64,000 nt of DNA, from the NCBI RefSeq assembly GCF_001424425.1, contig NZ_LMPT01000024.1:2289-66288 (forward strand). Reading direction: 5' to 3'. The translations under genes were made by a program, and so were the position numbers. Below, piece by piece: positions 27,574 to 36,213 of this stretch. Origin of the DNA: Acidovorax sp. Leaf191. Its GTDB lineage: Bacteria > Pseudomonadota > Gammaproteobacteria > Burkholderiales > Burkholderiaceae_C. The notes below the pieces were generated by a model that saw only the letters and a program-made list of their open reading frames with translations, was not told the origin of the DNA and made no database searches. The stretch's first letter is position 1, and the number at the start of each line of letters is the position of its first letter.

Positions 27574-30159
27574 CTACTCATTCCAGAAATCCTTGCGGCA
27601 CAGCCCGCGCGCCGCACAGTATTCGCACACCATGCCCTCACCGAGCGCGGGCAAAGGGTCCCCCGCGGCGATGCGCTCGAAGTCGTGCTGTATGCCCTCG
27701 ACGAGCAGGTCGCGCAGGTGCACCACATCCTCCTGCTCGTGCATCTGCGTCTCGCCGCGCTCGCCCACGTTCACATACGCGGCGCGCAGCGTGTCGTGGC
27801 TGAGCAGCGCGGCGTAGAACGCGAGCTGGGTGTCCTCGGCGCCAGACTGGATGCGCTTTCGCGTCACGGTGTCGTTCTCGGTCTTGTAGTCGATGACCAG
27901 CGTGGCAGGCTCGCCCTGCGCAGCCACCGCAGGGACGGTGTCGACGGCATCGACGGCATCCACGCGGTCGAGCGTGCCGACGAGCTCCAGGCTGCCCAGC
28001 GGCTGCGTGGTGCGCAGCTCGGCCTGGCGAAAGCGGGCACCGGTCTGCTCGTGCTGGGCCAGCCAGCGCAGGTAGCCGTCGCGCACCTGCGGCCAGCCGG
28101 CCGCAAAGGGCAGGAAGTCGCCCTCGCCCAGGCGCTGCTCGCGGGTCACCGCCTGGGCCGCCGCGTCCATGCGCGCCACCCGCTCGGGCGGGCTCTGCAC
28201 CGGGTCGGCCAGCAGGGCTTCGTGAAAGTGCTGCAGCACCGCATGCAGCCAGTTTCCGAAGTCGCGCTTGTCCACGTCGGCGGCCAGTTCATCGGCCTCC
28301 TGCAAGCCCAGTTGGCGCAGCGCGAAAAATCGGTACGGGCAGTGCCGCAGGTCTGAATACGCGGTCGAAGAGAGGCGCTGCACGGGCAGCCGGTCGCCCT
28401 GCGGCTGGGGCCGCTCGGTGGGGGCGGCGTCCACGGTGCGCTGCGTGCGGCTGTCTGCGCCGCCCTGCGCCGCGCCGTCCAGGTGCAGCGCCAGCACCAG
28501 CGGGCTGGCCAGCAGGGGCTCGCCACCCTCGTCGCCGGTGCGCCACAGCACGTCCACAGCGGGGGTCTGCAGCGCGTGTTGCCAGGCGGCGCGCTGGGCC
28601 ATCTCTGCCGATGCCCGCGTGGGCAGGCCCCAGGCTTCGCGTTGCGCCTGCGTCCATTCACCGGCCGGCTCGGGTGCGGCCTGCAGGCGCTTTTCATCGC
28701 AACCGGGCAGCACCAGCGCCGCAAACGGGCGCGCCAGCAGCTGGGGCATGGGCAGCACCACCACCGGCGCATCGCCCATCTGCGCGGGCACGTAGCGGTC
28801 GGCCTCCAGCACCTCGTTGGCCCAGCGCGTGAACTCGGCCAGCGTCATGCGCCGGCCCGCGCCGTCGCCCCAGCCGTCGAGCTCCGCCTCCTGCCCGGCC
28901 TGCAGGCGCAGGGCCGAAAGCACGCGCGCGCCGGCGGCGTCTTCTTCGAGCACCGTCCATTGCCCGGTGTCGGACAGCAGCGTGCGCAGGGCCTGCAGCC
29001 ACTGGGGCAAGGCACGCGCCGCCCGCAGGCTGTCACGCCAGGTCTGCACCTGCGCCACCAGCAGCGCCACGTCGGGCACGCTCGCCCAATCGTGCCGGGC
29101 CACGTGGCCCCACGATGCCATGGCGGATTTGCGCAGTGCGCGCTCCAGGCGGGCCAGCAGCGCGGCATCGGCACGGGGCACGTGCTTGAGCCAGTCCAGC
29201 ACGGCGTCCGTGGTGGCGTCCCAGGCGCAGGCGGTGAGCGCGGCCATCAGGCGCGCGGCAGCCCGCGTGGTCGACAGGGTCCAGCCGTTTTCATCACGCA
29301 CCGCCACACCGGCGCTGGCCAGGTGGGCGCCGATGCGGCGGGTGAGCGCGCGGTCGTTGGCGGCCAGCGCTACCGGAATGCGCCCTGCAGCCAGGTGGCC
29401 CAGCACACAGGCGGCTGCGCGCTGCGCCTCGTCTTCGGCGTCCTGCGCCGCATGCAGGGCCACGCGGCCGTGGCCGGCCGCGGGCTTGTCGGGCGATCCG
29501 GTCCACAGTGCCAGGGACGACGCCTTGCCGCCCCAATGCGCCTGCAGCGCCTGGGCCAGCGCATCGGGCTGAAAGCCGGGCAGCAGCACCAGCGCATCGA
29601 TGGACCTGGCGACGCCGGGCTCGAACAGCACGTCGGTGGCGTGGCGCGATGCCAGTACCCATTCGAGCGCAATGCGCGCCACCACGGCCTCGAACCGCAG
29701 GGCCGAGCCTTCGTCCGCGGGCGGGAGCAGTGCGCGCGCCTGCTCGCCCCAGGCCTCGCGCTGCGACGGCGGCACGGCAGCCACTGCCGGTGCCAGCTGG
29801 GCCGCCGCCTCCTGCAGGGGCGTGGCCAGCACATCACGCTGCGCCGACAAACCGGCCTTGTCGAGCAACAGGCGGGCAGTGAGCGTATCGCGCGCCACGT
29901 CCCCCGCCAGGTCGTCCCCTTGCGGCACGAAAGCCGCCAGTTGGCGCGCCCAGTTGCGCGTGGTCTCGAAACGGGGCGCAAAGCCATCCGGGTGCGCCAT
30001 GCCCCAATACCGCTGTGCCCAGGGCATCAGTTGCGCGTACGGCACCAGCACCACCGTGCGCGCCGGGTGGGCGGCGCACTGCTCGATGTGCAGGGCGACC
30101 TGGGCCAGAACACGCCGCCACAAGAGGGTGCACTGATCGGTTTTCGCTATGACTGTCAT
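27574..30159 (-). CDS. addB: PD-(D/E)XK nuclease family protein, AddB-like
   Basis: This is the likely partner of AddA in break resection. It has 861 aa from ATG 30159 (MTVIAKTDQCTLL); ATG 30180 and GTG 30210 are possible earlier starts. The N-terminal two-thirds is a helicase-like region without a clear Walker A, as in AddB. The C-terminal nuclease has ATLVIDYKTEND. Four cysteines are placed as in the AddB/Cas4 iron-sulfur nucleases: one in DLRHCPYRFFAL before the core and three in MVCEYCAARGLCRKDFW at the end, so a 4Fe-4S cluster is expected. The gene is divergent from trxA, with addA downstream across a repeat. Confidence 0.88.
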   Translation of the reverse strand: MTVIAKTDQCTLLWRRVLAQVALHIEQCAAHPARTVVLVPYAQLMPWAQRYWGMAHPDGFAPRFETTRNWARQLAAFVPQGDDLAGDVARDTLTARLLLDKAGLSAQRDVLATPLQEAAAQLAPAVAAVPPSQREAWGEQARALLPPADEGSALRFEAVVARIALEWVLASRHATDVLFEPGVARSIDALVLLPGFQPDALAQALQAHWGGKASSLALWTGSPDKPAAGHGRVALHAAQDAEDEAQRAAACVLGHLAAGRIPVALAANDRALTRRIGAHLASAGVAVRDENGWTLSTTRAAARLMAALTACAWDATTDAVLDWLKHVPRADAALLARLERALRKSAMASWGHVARHDWASVPDVALLVAQVQTWRDSLRAARALPQWLQALRTLLSDTGQWTVLEEDAAGARVLSALRLQAGQEAELDGWGDGAGRRMTLAEFTRWANEVLEADRYVPAQMGDAPVVVLPMPQLLARPFAALVLPGCDEKRLQAAPEPAGEWTQAQREAWGLPTRASAEMAQRAAWQHALQTPAVDVLWRTGDEGGEPLLASPLVLALHLDGAAQGGADSRTQRTVDAAPTERPQPQGDRLPVQRLSSTAYSDLRHCPYRFFALRQLGLQEADELAADVDKRDFGNWLHAVLQHFHEALLADPVQSPPERVARMDAAAQAVTREQRLGEGDFLPFAAGWPQVRDGYLRWLAQHEQTGARFRQAELRTTQPLGSLELVGTLDRVDAVDAVDTVPAVAAQGEPATLVIDYKTENDTVTRKRIQSGAEDTQLAFYAALLSHDTLRAAYVNVGERGETQMHEQEDVVHLRDLLVEGIQHDFERIAAGDPLPALGEGMVCEYCAARGLCRKDFWNE

Positions 30160-30268
30160 AGCGTCACAGGGCCCGGCCATACCGGTGTACGTGGGATTGG
30201 TTTCTGTCACAATGCCCAGACTTTATACGTACCCCGGTCGCAACCCGCCCAGACACAAGGAATACGCC

Positions 30269-30601
30269 ATGGCCAGCGAACTCATCAAACATCTCTCCGA
30301 CGCAAGCTTCGAAGCCGACGTGCTGAAGGCCGGCACCCCGGTGCTGGTGGACTACTGGGCCGAATGGTGCGGCCCCTGCAAGATGATCGCCCCCATCCTG
30401 GACGAAGTGGCCGGCACCTACCAGGGCAAGCTGCAGATCTCCAAGATGAACGTGGACGAGAACCGCGAGATCCCCGCCAAGTACGGCATCCGCGGCATCC
30501 CCACGCTGATGCTCTTCAAGGACGGCCAGCTGGCCGCCACCAAGGTCGGCGCCATGAGCAAGGCCCAGCTGACCGCCTTCATCGATCAGCAACTGGCCTG
30601 A
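30269..30601 (+). CDS. trxA: thioredoxin 1
   Basis: This is the general cytoplasmic disulfide reductant. It has 110 aa with YWAEWCGPCKMIAPILDEVA at the active site and GIRGIPTLMLFKDG with the cis-Pro. It starts at ATG 30269 behind an AAGGAA ribosome site 8 bases upstream; the conserved protein begins here (MASELIKHLSD). It is followed by a terminator and then rho, the usual trxA-rho order. Confidence 0.97.
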   Translation: MASELIKHLSDASFEADVLKAGTPVLVDYWAEWCGPCKMIAPILDEVAGTYQGKLQISKMNVDENREIPAKYGIRGIPTLMLFKDGQLAATKVGAMSKAQLTAFIDQQLA

Positions 30602-30607
30602 TCCCCC

Positions 30608-30645
30608 ATGCCTCGCAGATCTGGCAGTCTGGCGGGGCATTTTTC
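30608..30645 (+). terminator. rho-independent terminator after trxA
   Basis: Stem ATGCCTCGC (30608-30616) with GCGGGGCAT (30632-30640, one G-T pair), then a run of T to 30644. It lies 7 bases after the trxA stop. Confidence 0.8.
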
Positions 30646-30862
30646 TTTGGGCTTGCGCACCTTGGGCTGCACTGGCGATCGATCAAATCGCCAGCCCCTG
30701 AATATCCCGATTTTTTTCCTGTCATAATTCTTTCCGATCACCGGCCTGCACGCATTGGCAGCCGGAACAAGATCCCCGGCATGCCAGGCCTGCAAACAGC
30801 AGCTTTCCCGGCACCTGCCCTCTCCCCCAAGATTCACACCAGCTCCGCCAAGGAGTCACTCC

Positions 30863-32125
30863 ATGCACTTAAACGAACTCAAGGCACTGCACGTGTCTGA
30901 AGTCCTGAAGCAGGCCGAAGAACTCGAAATCGAAAATACCGGCCGGATGCGCAAGCAGGAGCTGATGTTTGCCATCATCAAGAAGCGCGCCAAAGCGGGC
31001 GAGCAGGTGTTTGCCGATGGCGTTCTGGAAATCCTGCCCGACGGCTTCGGCTTTCTGCGCAGCCCCGACACCAGCTTCACGGCCAGCACGGACGACATCT
31101 ACATCTCGCCCAGCCAGGTGCGCCGCTTCAACCTGCACACCGGCGACATGATCGAAGGCGAAGTGCGCACACCGAAGGACGGCGAGCGCTACTTTGCCCT
31201 GACCAAGCTCGACAAGGTCAACGACGGCCCGCCGGAGCAGAACAAGCACAAGGTGATGTTCGAAAACCTGACGCCCCTGTTCCCCAAGGAGCAGATGCGC
31301 CTGGAGCGCGACGTCAAGAGCGAAGAGAACATCACCGGCCGCATCATCGACATCATTGCGCCCATCGGCCGCGGCCAGCGCGCACTGATCGTCGCCCCGC
31401 CCAAGAGCGGCAAGACGGTGATGATGCAGCACATCGCCCACGCCATCACGGCCAACAACCCCGACGTGCACCTGATGGTGCTGCTGGTGGACGAGCGCCC
31501 TGAAGAAGTGACCGAAATGCAGCGCACGGTGAAGGGCGAGATCATCGCCTCCACCTTCGACGAGCCCGCCGCCCGCCACGTGCACGTGGCCGAGATGGTG
31601 ATCGAGCGCGCCAAGCGCCTGGTCGAGCTCAAGAAGGACGTGGTCATCCTGCTCGACTCCATCACCCGCCTGGCCCGCGCCTACAACAACGTCGTGCCCT
31701 CGTCCGGCAAGGTGCTGTCCGGCGGTGTGGACGCCGCCGCGCTGCAGCGCCCCAAGCGCTTCTTCGGCGCCGCGCGCAAGGTCGAGGAAGGTGGCTCGCT
31801 CACCATCATCGCCACCGCACTGGTCGACACCGGCAGCCGCATGGACGAAGTGATCTTCGAAGAGTTCAAGGGCACCGGCAACTGCGAAATCCACCTGAAC
31901 CGCCGCCTGTACGAAAAGCGCGTGTTCCCCGCCATCGAACTCAACAAGAGCGGCACGCGCCGCGAAGAGCTGCTGCTGGCCCCCGAGATCCTGCAAAAGA
32001 CCCGCATCCTGCGCCAGTTCATGTACAACATGGATGAGATCGAGTCGATGGAGCTCATGATCAAGAACATGAAGGCCACGAAGACCAACGTGGACTTCTT
32101 CGACATGATGAGAAGAGGCGGGTGA
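30863..32125 (+). CDS. rho: transcription termination factor Rho
   Basis: Rho is a hexameric RNA-dependent ATPase that ends transcription. It has 420 aa from ATG 30863 (MHLNELKALHVSEVLKQAEE) with a GGAG ribosome site. The N-terminal helix domain is followed by the cold-shock-like RNA-binding domain with GFGFLRSPDTSF. Walker A is APPKSGKT and Walker B is VVILLDSITRLARAYN. The Q-loop/R-loop region SGGVDAAALQRPKRFFGAARK is intact. The length matches E. coli Rho. No Rho-specific oddity is seen. Confidence 0.98.
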   Translation: MHLNELKALHVSEVLKQAEELEIENTGRMRKQELMFAIIKKRAKAGEQVFADGVLEILPDGFGFLRSPDTSFTASTDDIYISPSQVRRFNLHTGDMIEGEVRTPKDGERYFALTKLDKVNDGPPEQNKHKVMFENLTPLFPKEQMRLERDVKSEENITGRIIDIIAPIGRGQRALIVAPPKSGKTVMMQHIAHAITANNPDVHLMVLLVDERPEEVTEMQRTVKGEIIASTFDEPAARHVHVAEMVIERAKRLVELKKDVVILLDSITRLARAYNNVVPSSGKVLSGGVDAAALQRPKRFFGAARKVEEGGSLTIIATALVDTGSRMDEVIFEEFKGTGNCEIHLNRRLYEKRVFPAIELNKSGTRREELLLAPEILQKTRILRQFMYNMDEIESMELMIKNMKATKTNVDFFDMMRRGG

Positions 32126-32128
32126 CAA

Positions 32129-32225
32129 CCCCCTGAGGCGCTGTCGCGCCTTCCCCCTTCTCTCGAATTGCTACGCAATTCGGGAAGGGGGACACCGCCA
32201 GCGCGGCGGGGCGTCCCTTGCGCGG
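32129..32225. repeat. post-gene intergenic repeat, family 2, after rho
   Basis: CCCCCTGAGGCGCTGTCGCG is followed by CCTTCCCCCTTCTCTCGAAT and GGGAAGGGGGACACCGCCAG. A hairpin GAATTGCTACGCAATTC lies at its centre. This is the clearest copy of the family. Confidence 0.75.
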
Positions 32226-32296
32226 CGGTTCTGGCCCAGGCCGCGCCAGTTTCAGCCGTCACGGGCCATCGCAAAAAGCCGTCCAACCGCCTGTGC

Positions 32297-32302
32297 CATA
32301 AT
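32297..32302 (+). promoter_or_regulatory. extended -10 promoter element of rpmE2
   Basis: TGC followed by CATAAT (32297-32302) forms an extended -10 about 95 bases before the rpmE2 ATG. No good -35 is visible, as is usual for extended -10 promoters. Confidence 0.45.
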
Positions 32303-32396
32303 AGAGGGCTTTTTCTGCGGAAAGTACGCTGGATGTTCCACGGCGCAAAGGTTGCACCGGGTTCAGCACGGCTCCCGCACTTGACAAGGATTGATC

Positions 32397-32651
32397 ATGA
32401 AAGAAGGCATTCACCCCAACTACCGCGAAGTCCTGTTCTCGGACCTGTCCAACGGTTTCAAGTTCGTGACCCGTTCGTGCGTGAACACGAAGGAAACCGA
32501 AACCTTCGAAGGCAAGGAATACCCGCTGTTCAAGCTGGATACCTCTTCTGAGTCGCACCCCTTCTACACCGGCACGCAAAAGTCGGTGGACAACATGGGT
32601 GGCCGCGTCGAGCGCTTCCGCAACCGTTTCGGCAAGACCGCAGCGAAGTAA
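32397..32651 (+). CDS. rpmE2: 50S ribosomal protein L31, type B
   Basis: This encodes 84 aa from ATG 32397 (MKEGIHPNYREVLFSDLSN) with an AAGGA ribosome site. It is the type B form, lacking the zinc-binding CxxC pair of type A L31 and carrying the FKFVTRSCVNTKETETFEGKEY and FYTGTQKSVDN segments. A strong terminator follows. Confidence 0.97.
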   Translation: MKEGIHPNYREVLFSDLSNGFKFVTRSCVNTKETETFEGKEYPLFKLDTSSESHPFYTGTQKSVDNMGGRVERFRNRFGKTAAK

Positions 32652-32676
32652 TTCGCCTCCTGCGCGTTACCGCCAC

Positions 32677-32710
32677 AAAAGGCAGCCCGGGCAACCGTGC
32701 TGCCTTTTTG
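32677..32710 (+). terminator. rho-independent terminator after rpmE2
   Basis: AAAAGGCAGC (32677-32686) pairs with GCTGCCTTTT (32699-32708), followed by T. It is perfect over ten base pairs and T-rich at both ends. Confidence 0.85.
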
Positions 32711-32879
32711 CTTTGCAGCGGCTGGTCCGTGGTGGGCATCACCGCGCTGGCCACGGGCCGGCGGGGACAAGAACGCGGGAGTTTTTGATCCCGACGCTGG
32801 CGGTCCCTGCATCCTGTATCGTTTTGGTGCGTTTTTGCGCTTATTCTCGACGGCTCCGCTTTTGCTGCCTTTCTGACGC

Positions 32880-34577
32880 GTGACTCCTCCCACCCCCGCC
32901 ATCGTGACCCAAAGCGCCGTCCGCCCCCTGCCGCGGTGGGCGCTGCTGTTGCTGTGCATCGCCTATGTGGTGCCGGGCTTCGTGGGCCGCGACCCCTGGA
33001 AGAGTGCGGATGTCACCGCATTCGGCTACATGCTGGAGCTGGCGCAGCAGCGCACGCCGTGGCTGGCTCCCCTGCTGGGCGGCATGCCCCCCGAGACCGA
33101 GGGTCTGCTGCCCTACTGGCTGGGCGCCTGGGCCATCCAGATCACGCCAGCGTGGCTGCTGTCGCCCGAGATGGCGGTGCGCGTGCCCTTTGCCGCGTTG
33201 CTGGTGATCACCCTCATGGCCACTTGGTACGGCGTGTACTACCTGGCACGCAGCCCGGGCGCGCAGCCGGTGGCCTTTGCGTTTGGCGGCGAGGCCAACC
33301 CGCCCGACTATGCCCGCGCGATCGCCGACGGCGCGCTGCTCGCCCTGATCGCCTGCCTGGGGTTGGCCCAGCTGTCGCACGAGGTGACCAGCTACCTGGT
33401 GCAGCTCAGCTGCACCGCCCTGCTCTTCTTTGCCGTGGCGGCCATGCCCCACCGCACCGTGGCCCCTGCCATCGCGCTGGTGGTGGGCATGCTGGGCCTG
33501 ACGCTCGCAGGCGCCCCGGCGCTGGCCACCTTGCTGGGCGTGGGCAGCGTGGTGCTGGTGGTGCTGGCCCCGGGCAGCAGCACCGACCGTCGCCTGCCCT
33601 GGACCCTGGCGCTGGCCGCCATCACCGTGGTGGCTGCGCTGGTCGCCTGGAAGCTCGACCTGTGGCGCTGGCGGATCGTGGGCGCAAATTCTGGCGGCAA
33701 GGAATGGCAGAGCCTGGCGCGGCTGCTGCTGTGGTTTGGCTGGCCCGCCTGGCCCCTGGCCCTGTGGACGCTGTGGCGCTGGCGCAAGCAGATCTTCAGC
33801 CGGCAAGGCCATCGGCATCTGCTGCTGCCCCTGTGGTTCTCTGCCGTCTCCATTGCCGCCACGATCACCACGCAGCCGGCCGACCGGGCGCTGCTGCTGG
33901 GCCTGCCGGCGCTGGCCGCGCTGGCGGCATTCGCCCTGCCCACCCTGCGGCGCAGCGTGGGCGCGCTGATCGACTGGTTCACGCTGCTGTTCTTCACCGT
34001 GTCGGCCCTGGCCATCTGGGTGATCTGGATCGCGATGCAGACAGGCTTTCCGGCCAAGCCGGCGGCCAACGTGGCCAAGCTGGCACCGGGCTTTGTGCCG
34101 CAGTTTTCTGCGCTGGCGCTGGTGGTGGCTCTGGCGGCGACCGCCGGCTGGTGCGTGCTGGTGTGGTGGCGCGCCTCGCGCGACCGCGCGCCGATCTGGA
34201 AGAGCCTGGTGCTGCCCGCGGGTGGTGCGGCGCTGGGCTGGGTCCTGCTGATGACACTGTGGTTGCCGCTGCTGGACTATGCCCGCAGCTACGGCCCCCA
34301 GGTGCGCGCCGTGCAGGCGGTGCTGGGCACGAACCCCGGGTGTGTGCAGACGGTGGGCCTGAGCCGCGCGCAGGTTGCCGCACTCCAGTACCACGGCCAG
34401 CTCAGGCTGGAGCGCGCGGGCCTGCAGGACGAATGCAACTGGTTGGTGGCGGACATGGAATCCTGGCCGGCGTCCGAGCGCATGGTCAACGCGGCGCTCT
34501 GGGAGCGCCTGGCGGTCGTTCCCCGCCCCACCGACAAGAACGATCACCTCCTGGTGCTGCGGCGCAGGGGGAGCTGA
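32880..34577 (+). CDS. polytopic membrane protein, GT-C glycosyltransferase-like
   Basis: This encodes 565 aa. It probably starts at GTG 32880, with GTG 32904 possible. About ten to twelve hydrophobic helices fill residues 18-460 and a soluble C-terminal domain of about 100 residues follows. The first loop, VVPGFVGRDPWKSADVTAFGYMLEL, has the acidic pattern after the first helix found in ArnT/PMT-type GT-C enzymes (catalytic Asp in the first periplasmic loop). This suggests transfer of a sugar from a polyprenyl carrier in the periplasm, but I cannot name a substrate. It is flanked by rpmE2 and a MATE gene with about 220 bp on each side, and no lipid-sugar pathway genes are near. Confidence 0.7.
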   Translation: MTPPTPAIVTQSAVRPLPRWALLLLCIAYVVPGFVGRDPWKSADVTAFGYMLELAQQRTPWLAPLLGGMPPETEGLLPYWLGAWAIQITPAWLLSPEMAVRVPFAALLVITLMATWYGVYYLARSPGAQPVAFAFGGEANPPDYARAIADGALLALIACLGLAQLSHEVTSYLVQLSCTALLFFAVAAMPHRTVAPAIALVVGMLGLTLAGAPALATLLGVGSVVLVVLAPGSSTDRRLPWTLALAAITVVAALVAWKLDLWRWRIVGANSGGKEWQSLARLLLWFGWPAWPLALWTLWRWRKQIFSRQGHRHLLLPLWFSAVSIAATITTQPADRALLLGLPALAALAAFALPTLRRSVGALIDWFTLLFFTVSALAIWVIWIAMQTGFPAKPAANVAKLAPGFVPQFSALALVVALAATAGWCVLVWWRASRDRAPIWKSLVLPAGGAALGWVLLMTLWLPLLDYARSYGPQVRAVQAVLGTNPGCVQTVGLSRAQVAALQYHGQLRLERAGLQDECNWLVADMESWPASERMVNAALWERLAVVPRPTDKNDHLLVLRRRGS

Positions 34578-34796
34578 CGCGCCAGCCCCTTCGGCGTCAC
34601 GCCCTGGCCCTCACGGGGCGCGCAGCGTGGCTGCCAGCATGCCAGCACCAAAGGCTTTCACCCCCCCGCGCCGCTGGCCTGGCCACGCAGCGTATCGACG
34701 TGAAGCCTTGCAGGGCGCATTTGAAAATTTCCACGGGCTGACCCGTCGCTGGCTGCATGGACGGCCGGCGGGGCACAGCGCTACACACACCCTGAC

Positions 34797-36134
34797 ATGT
34801 CCGAGCTATCCACCATCTCCCGGCACGCCGCCACCGTTCTGACCGGGCAACTGGCCGTCATGGCATTCGGCGTGACGGACACCATCGTCGCGGGCCGCTA
34901 TGGCGAGGCCTCGCTGGCCGCACTGTCGGTCGGCTCGGCCATCTTCATCAGCGTGTACGTGGCGCTCATCGGCGTGCTGCAGGCGCTGCTGCCGGTGTGG
35001 GCGGAACAGCGCGGCGCGCGGCAGACCGAGGCCATCGGCCGGTCACTGCGGCAAGCGATGTACCTGTGCGCGGCGGCATCGGTGGTGGGCATGGCCATCC
35101 TGCTGTCGCCCGGCCCCCTGCTGCGCTGGACGGAAGTGCCGCCCGCCCTGCGCACCGAGGTCGAGCGCTACCTGGCCGTGCTCGCGCTGGCGCTGCCACC
35201 GGCCCTGCTCTTTCGCATCTACAGCACGCTGAACCAGGCGCTGGGGCGCCCGCAGCTCGTCACCTGGCTGCAGGTGGGCTCGCTGTTCATCAAGCTGCCG
35301 CTGTCGATCTGGTTCACCTTCGGCGGCATGGGGCTGCCCGCACAAGGGGTGGTGGGCTGCGCCTGGGCCACGCTCATCGTCAACTGCAGCATGCTGGGCC
35401 TGGCCATCTGGCTGCTGCGCACGCGGGACATCTACGACCCGCTCGCCATCTGGCGCCGCATGGAGCGCCCCCACTGGCCCACCATCGCCGGGTTCGCGCG
35501 GCTGGGCGTGCCGGCCGGGCTGGCAGTCATGGTGGAGGTGACCTCGTTCACGCTCATGGCGCTGTTCATCGCGCGCCAGGGCACCATCGCATCGGCCGCG
35601 CACCAGATCGCGTCCAACCTGGCAGCGGTGCTCTACATGGTGCCGCTGTCGCTGTCGATCGCCACCAGCGCACGCACCAGCTACTGGCTGGGGGCGGGCG
35701 ATCCGGCGCGTGCCCGGCAGGTGGTTCTGCTCGGCTTGAGGCTTGCAGCGCTCGCTGCCATTGCGCTGGCAGCTATATTATTCATAGCAAGACACCACCT
35801 GGGCAGCATCTACTCCAGCAATGCTGCGGTGGTGGCGATGGCGGGCGGCGTGCTGGTCTGGGTGGCCGCCTACCACCTGGCGGATGCGATGCAGACCCTG
35901 TGCGTGTTCGTGCTGCGCTGCTACCGGATCACGGTGGCACCGCTGGTGGTGTACTGCGTGTTGCTGTGGGGCGCGGGCCTGGGCGGCGGCTACCTGTGGG
36001 CCTACCACGGCGCGGGCATGTGGGCGGTAGCGCCCTCCCCCATGCCGTTCTGGGCCGCCAGCGCGGCGGCCCTGCTGGCCACGGCGCTGCTGTTCGTGGC
36101 CATGCTGTGGCGGGCCATTCACCGGCAGGGCTGA
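34797..36134 (+). CDS. MATE-family efflux transporter
   Basis: This encodes 445 aa with twelve predicted membrane helices in two pseudo-symmetric halves: LAVMAFGVTDTIVAGRYG at helix 1-2 and VPAGLAVMVEVTSFTLMALFIARQ at the start of the second half. The family exports cationic drugs or metabolites using Na+ or H+. A family 1 repeat at 35739-35790 encodes part of one helix in the second half (LAALAAIALAAILFIARHHL), in frame and hydrophobic. The gene is convergent with phoR. Confidence 0.9.
   Translation: MSELSTISRHAATVLTGQLAVMAFGVTDTIVAGRYGEASLAALSVGSAIFISVYVALIGVLQALLPVWAEQRGARQTEAIGRSLRQAMYLCAAASVVGMAILLSPGPLLRWTEVPPALRTEVERYLAVLALALPPALLFRIYSTLNQALGRPQLVTWLQVGSLFIKLPLSIWFTFGGMGLPAQGVVGCAWATLIVNCSMLGLAIWLLRTRDIYDPLAIWRRMERPHWPTIAGFARLGVPAGLAVMVEVTSFTLMALFIARQGTIASAAHQIASNLAAVLYMVPLSLSIATSARTSYWLGAGDPARARQVVLLGLRLAALAAIALAAILFIARHHLGSIYSSNAAVVAMAGGVLVWVAAYHLADAMQTLCVFVLRCYRITVAPLVVYCVLLWGAGLGGGYLWAYHGAGMWAVAPSPMPFWAASAAALLATALLFVAMLWRAIHRQG
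35739..35790 (+). repeat. short interspersed repeat, family 1, in frame within the MATE gene
   Basis: AGGCTTGCAGCGCTCGCTGC, then GCGCTGGCAGCTATATTATT and CATAGCAA. The GGCAGCTATATT.TTCA.TAGCAA end matches the copy at 56870 almost exactly. Here it encodes membrane-helix residues. Confidence 0.65.
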
Positions 36135-36213
36135 GGTGCGCCGCCTTCGGATGCAGGCATTGCCCTGCCTTGCCCCATCTTGCCCTGCGTGGTTCGTCTG
36201 ACCGTCTGGCCTG

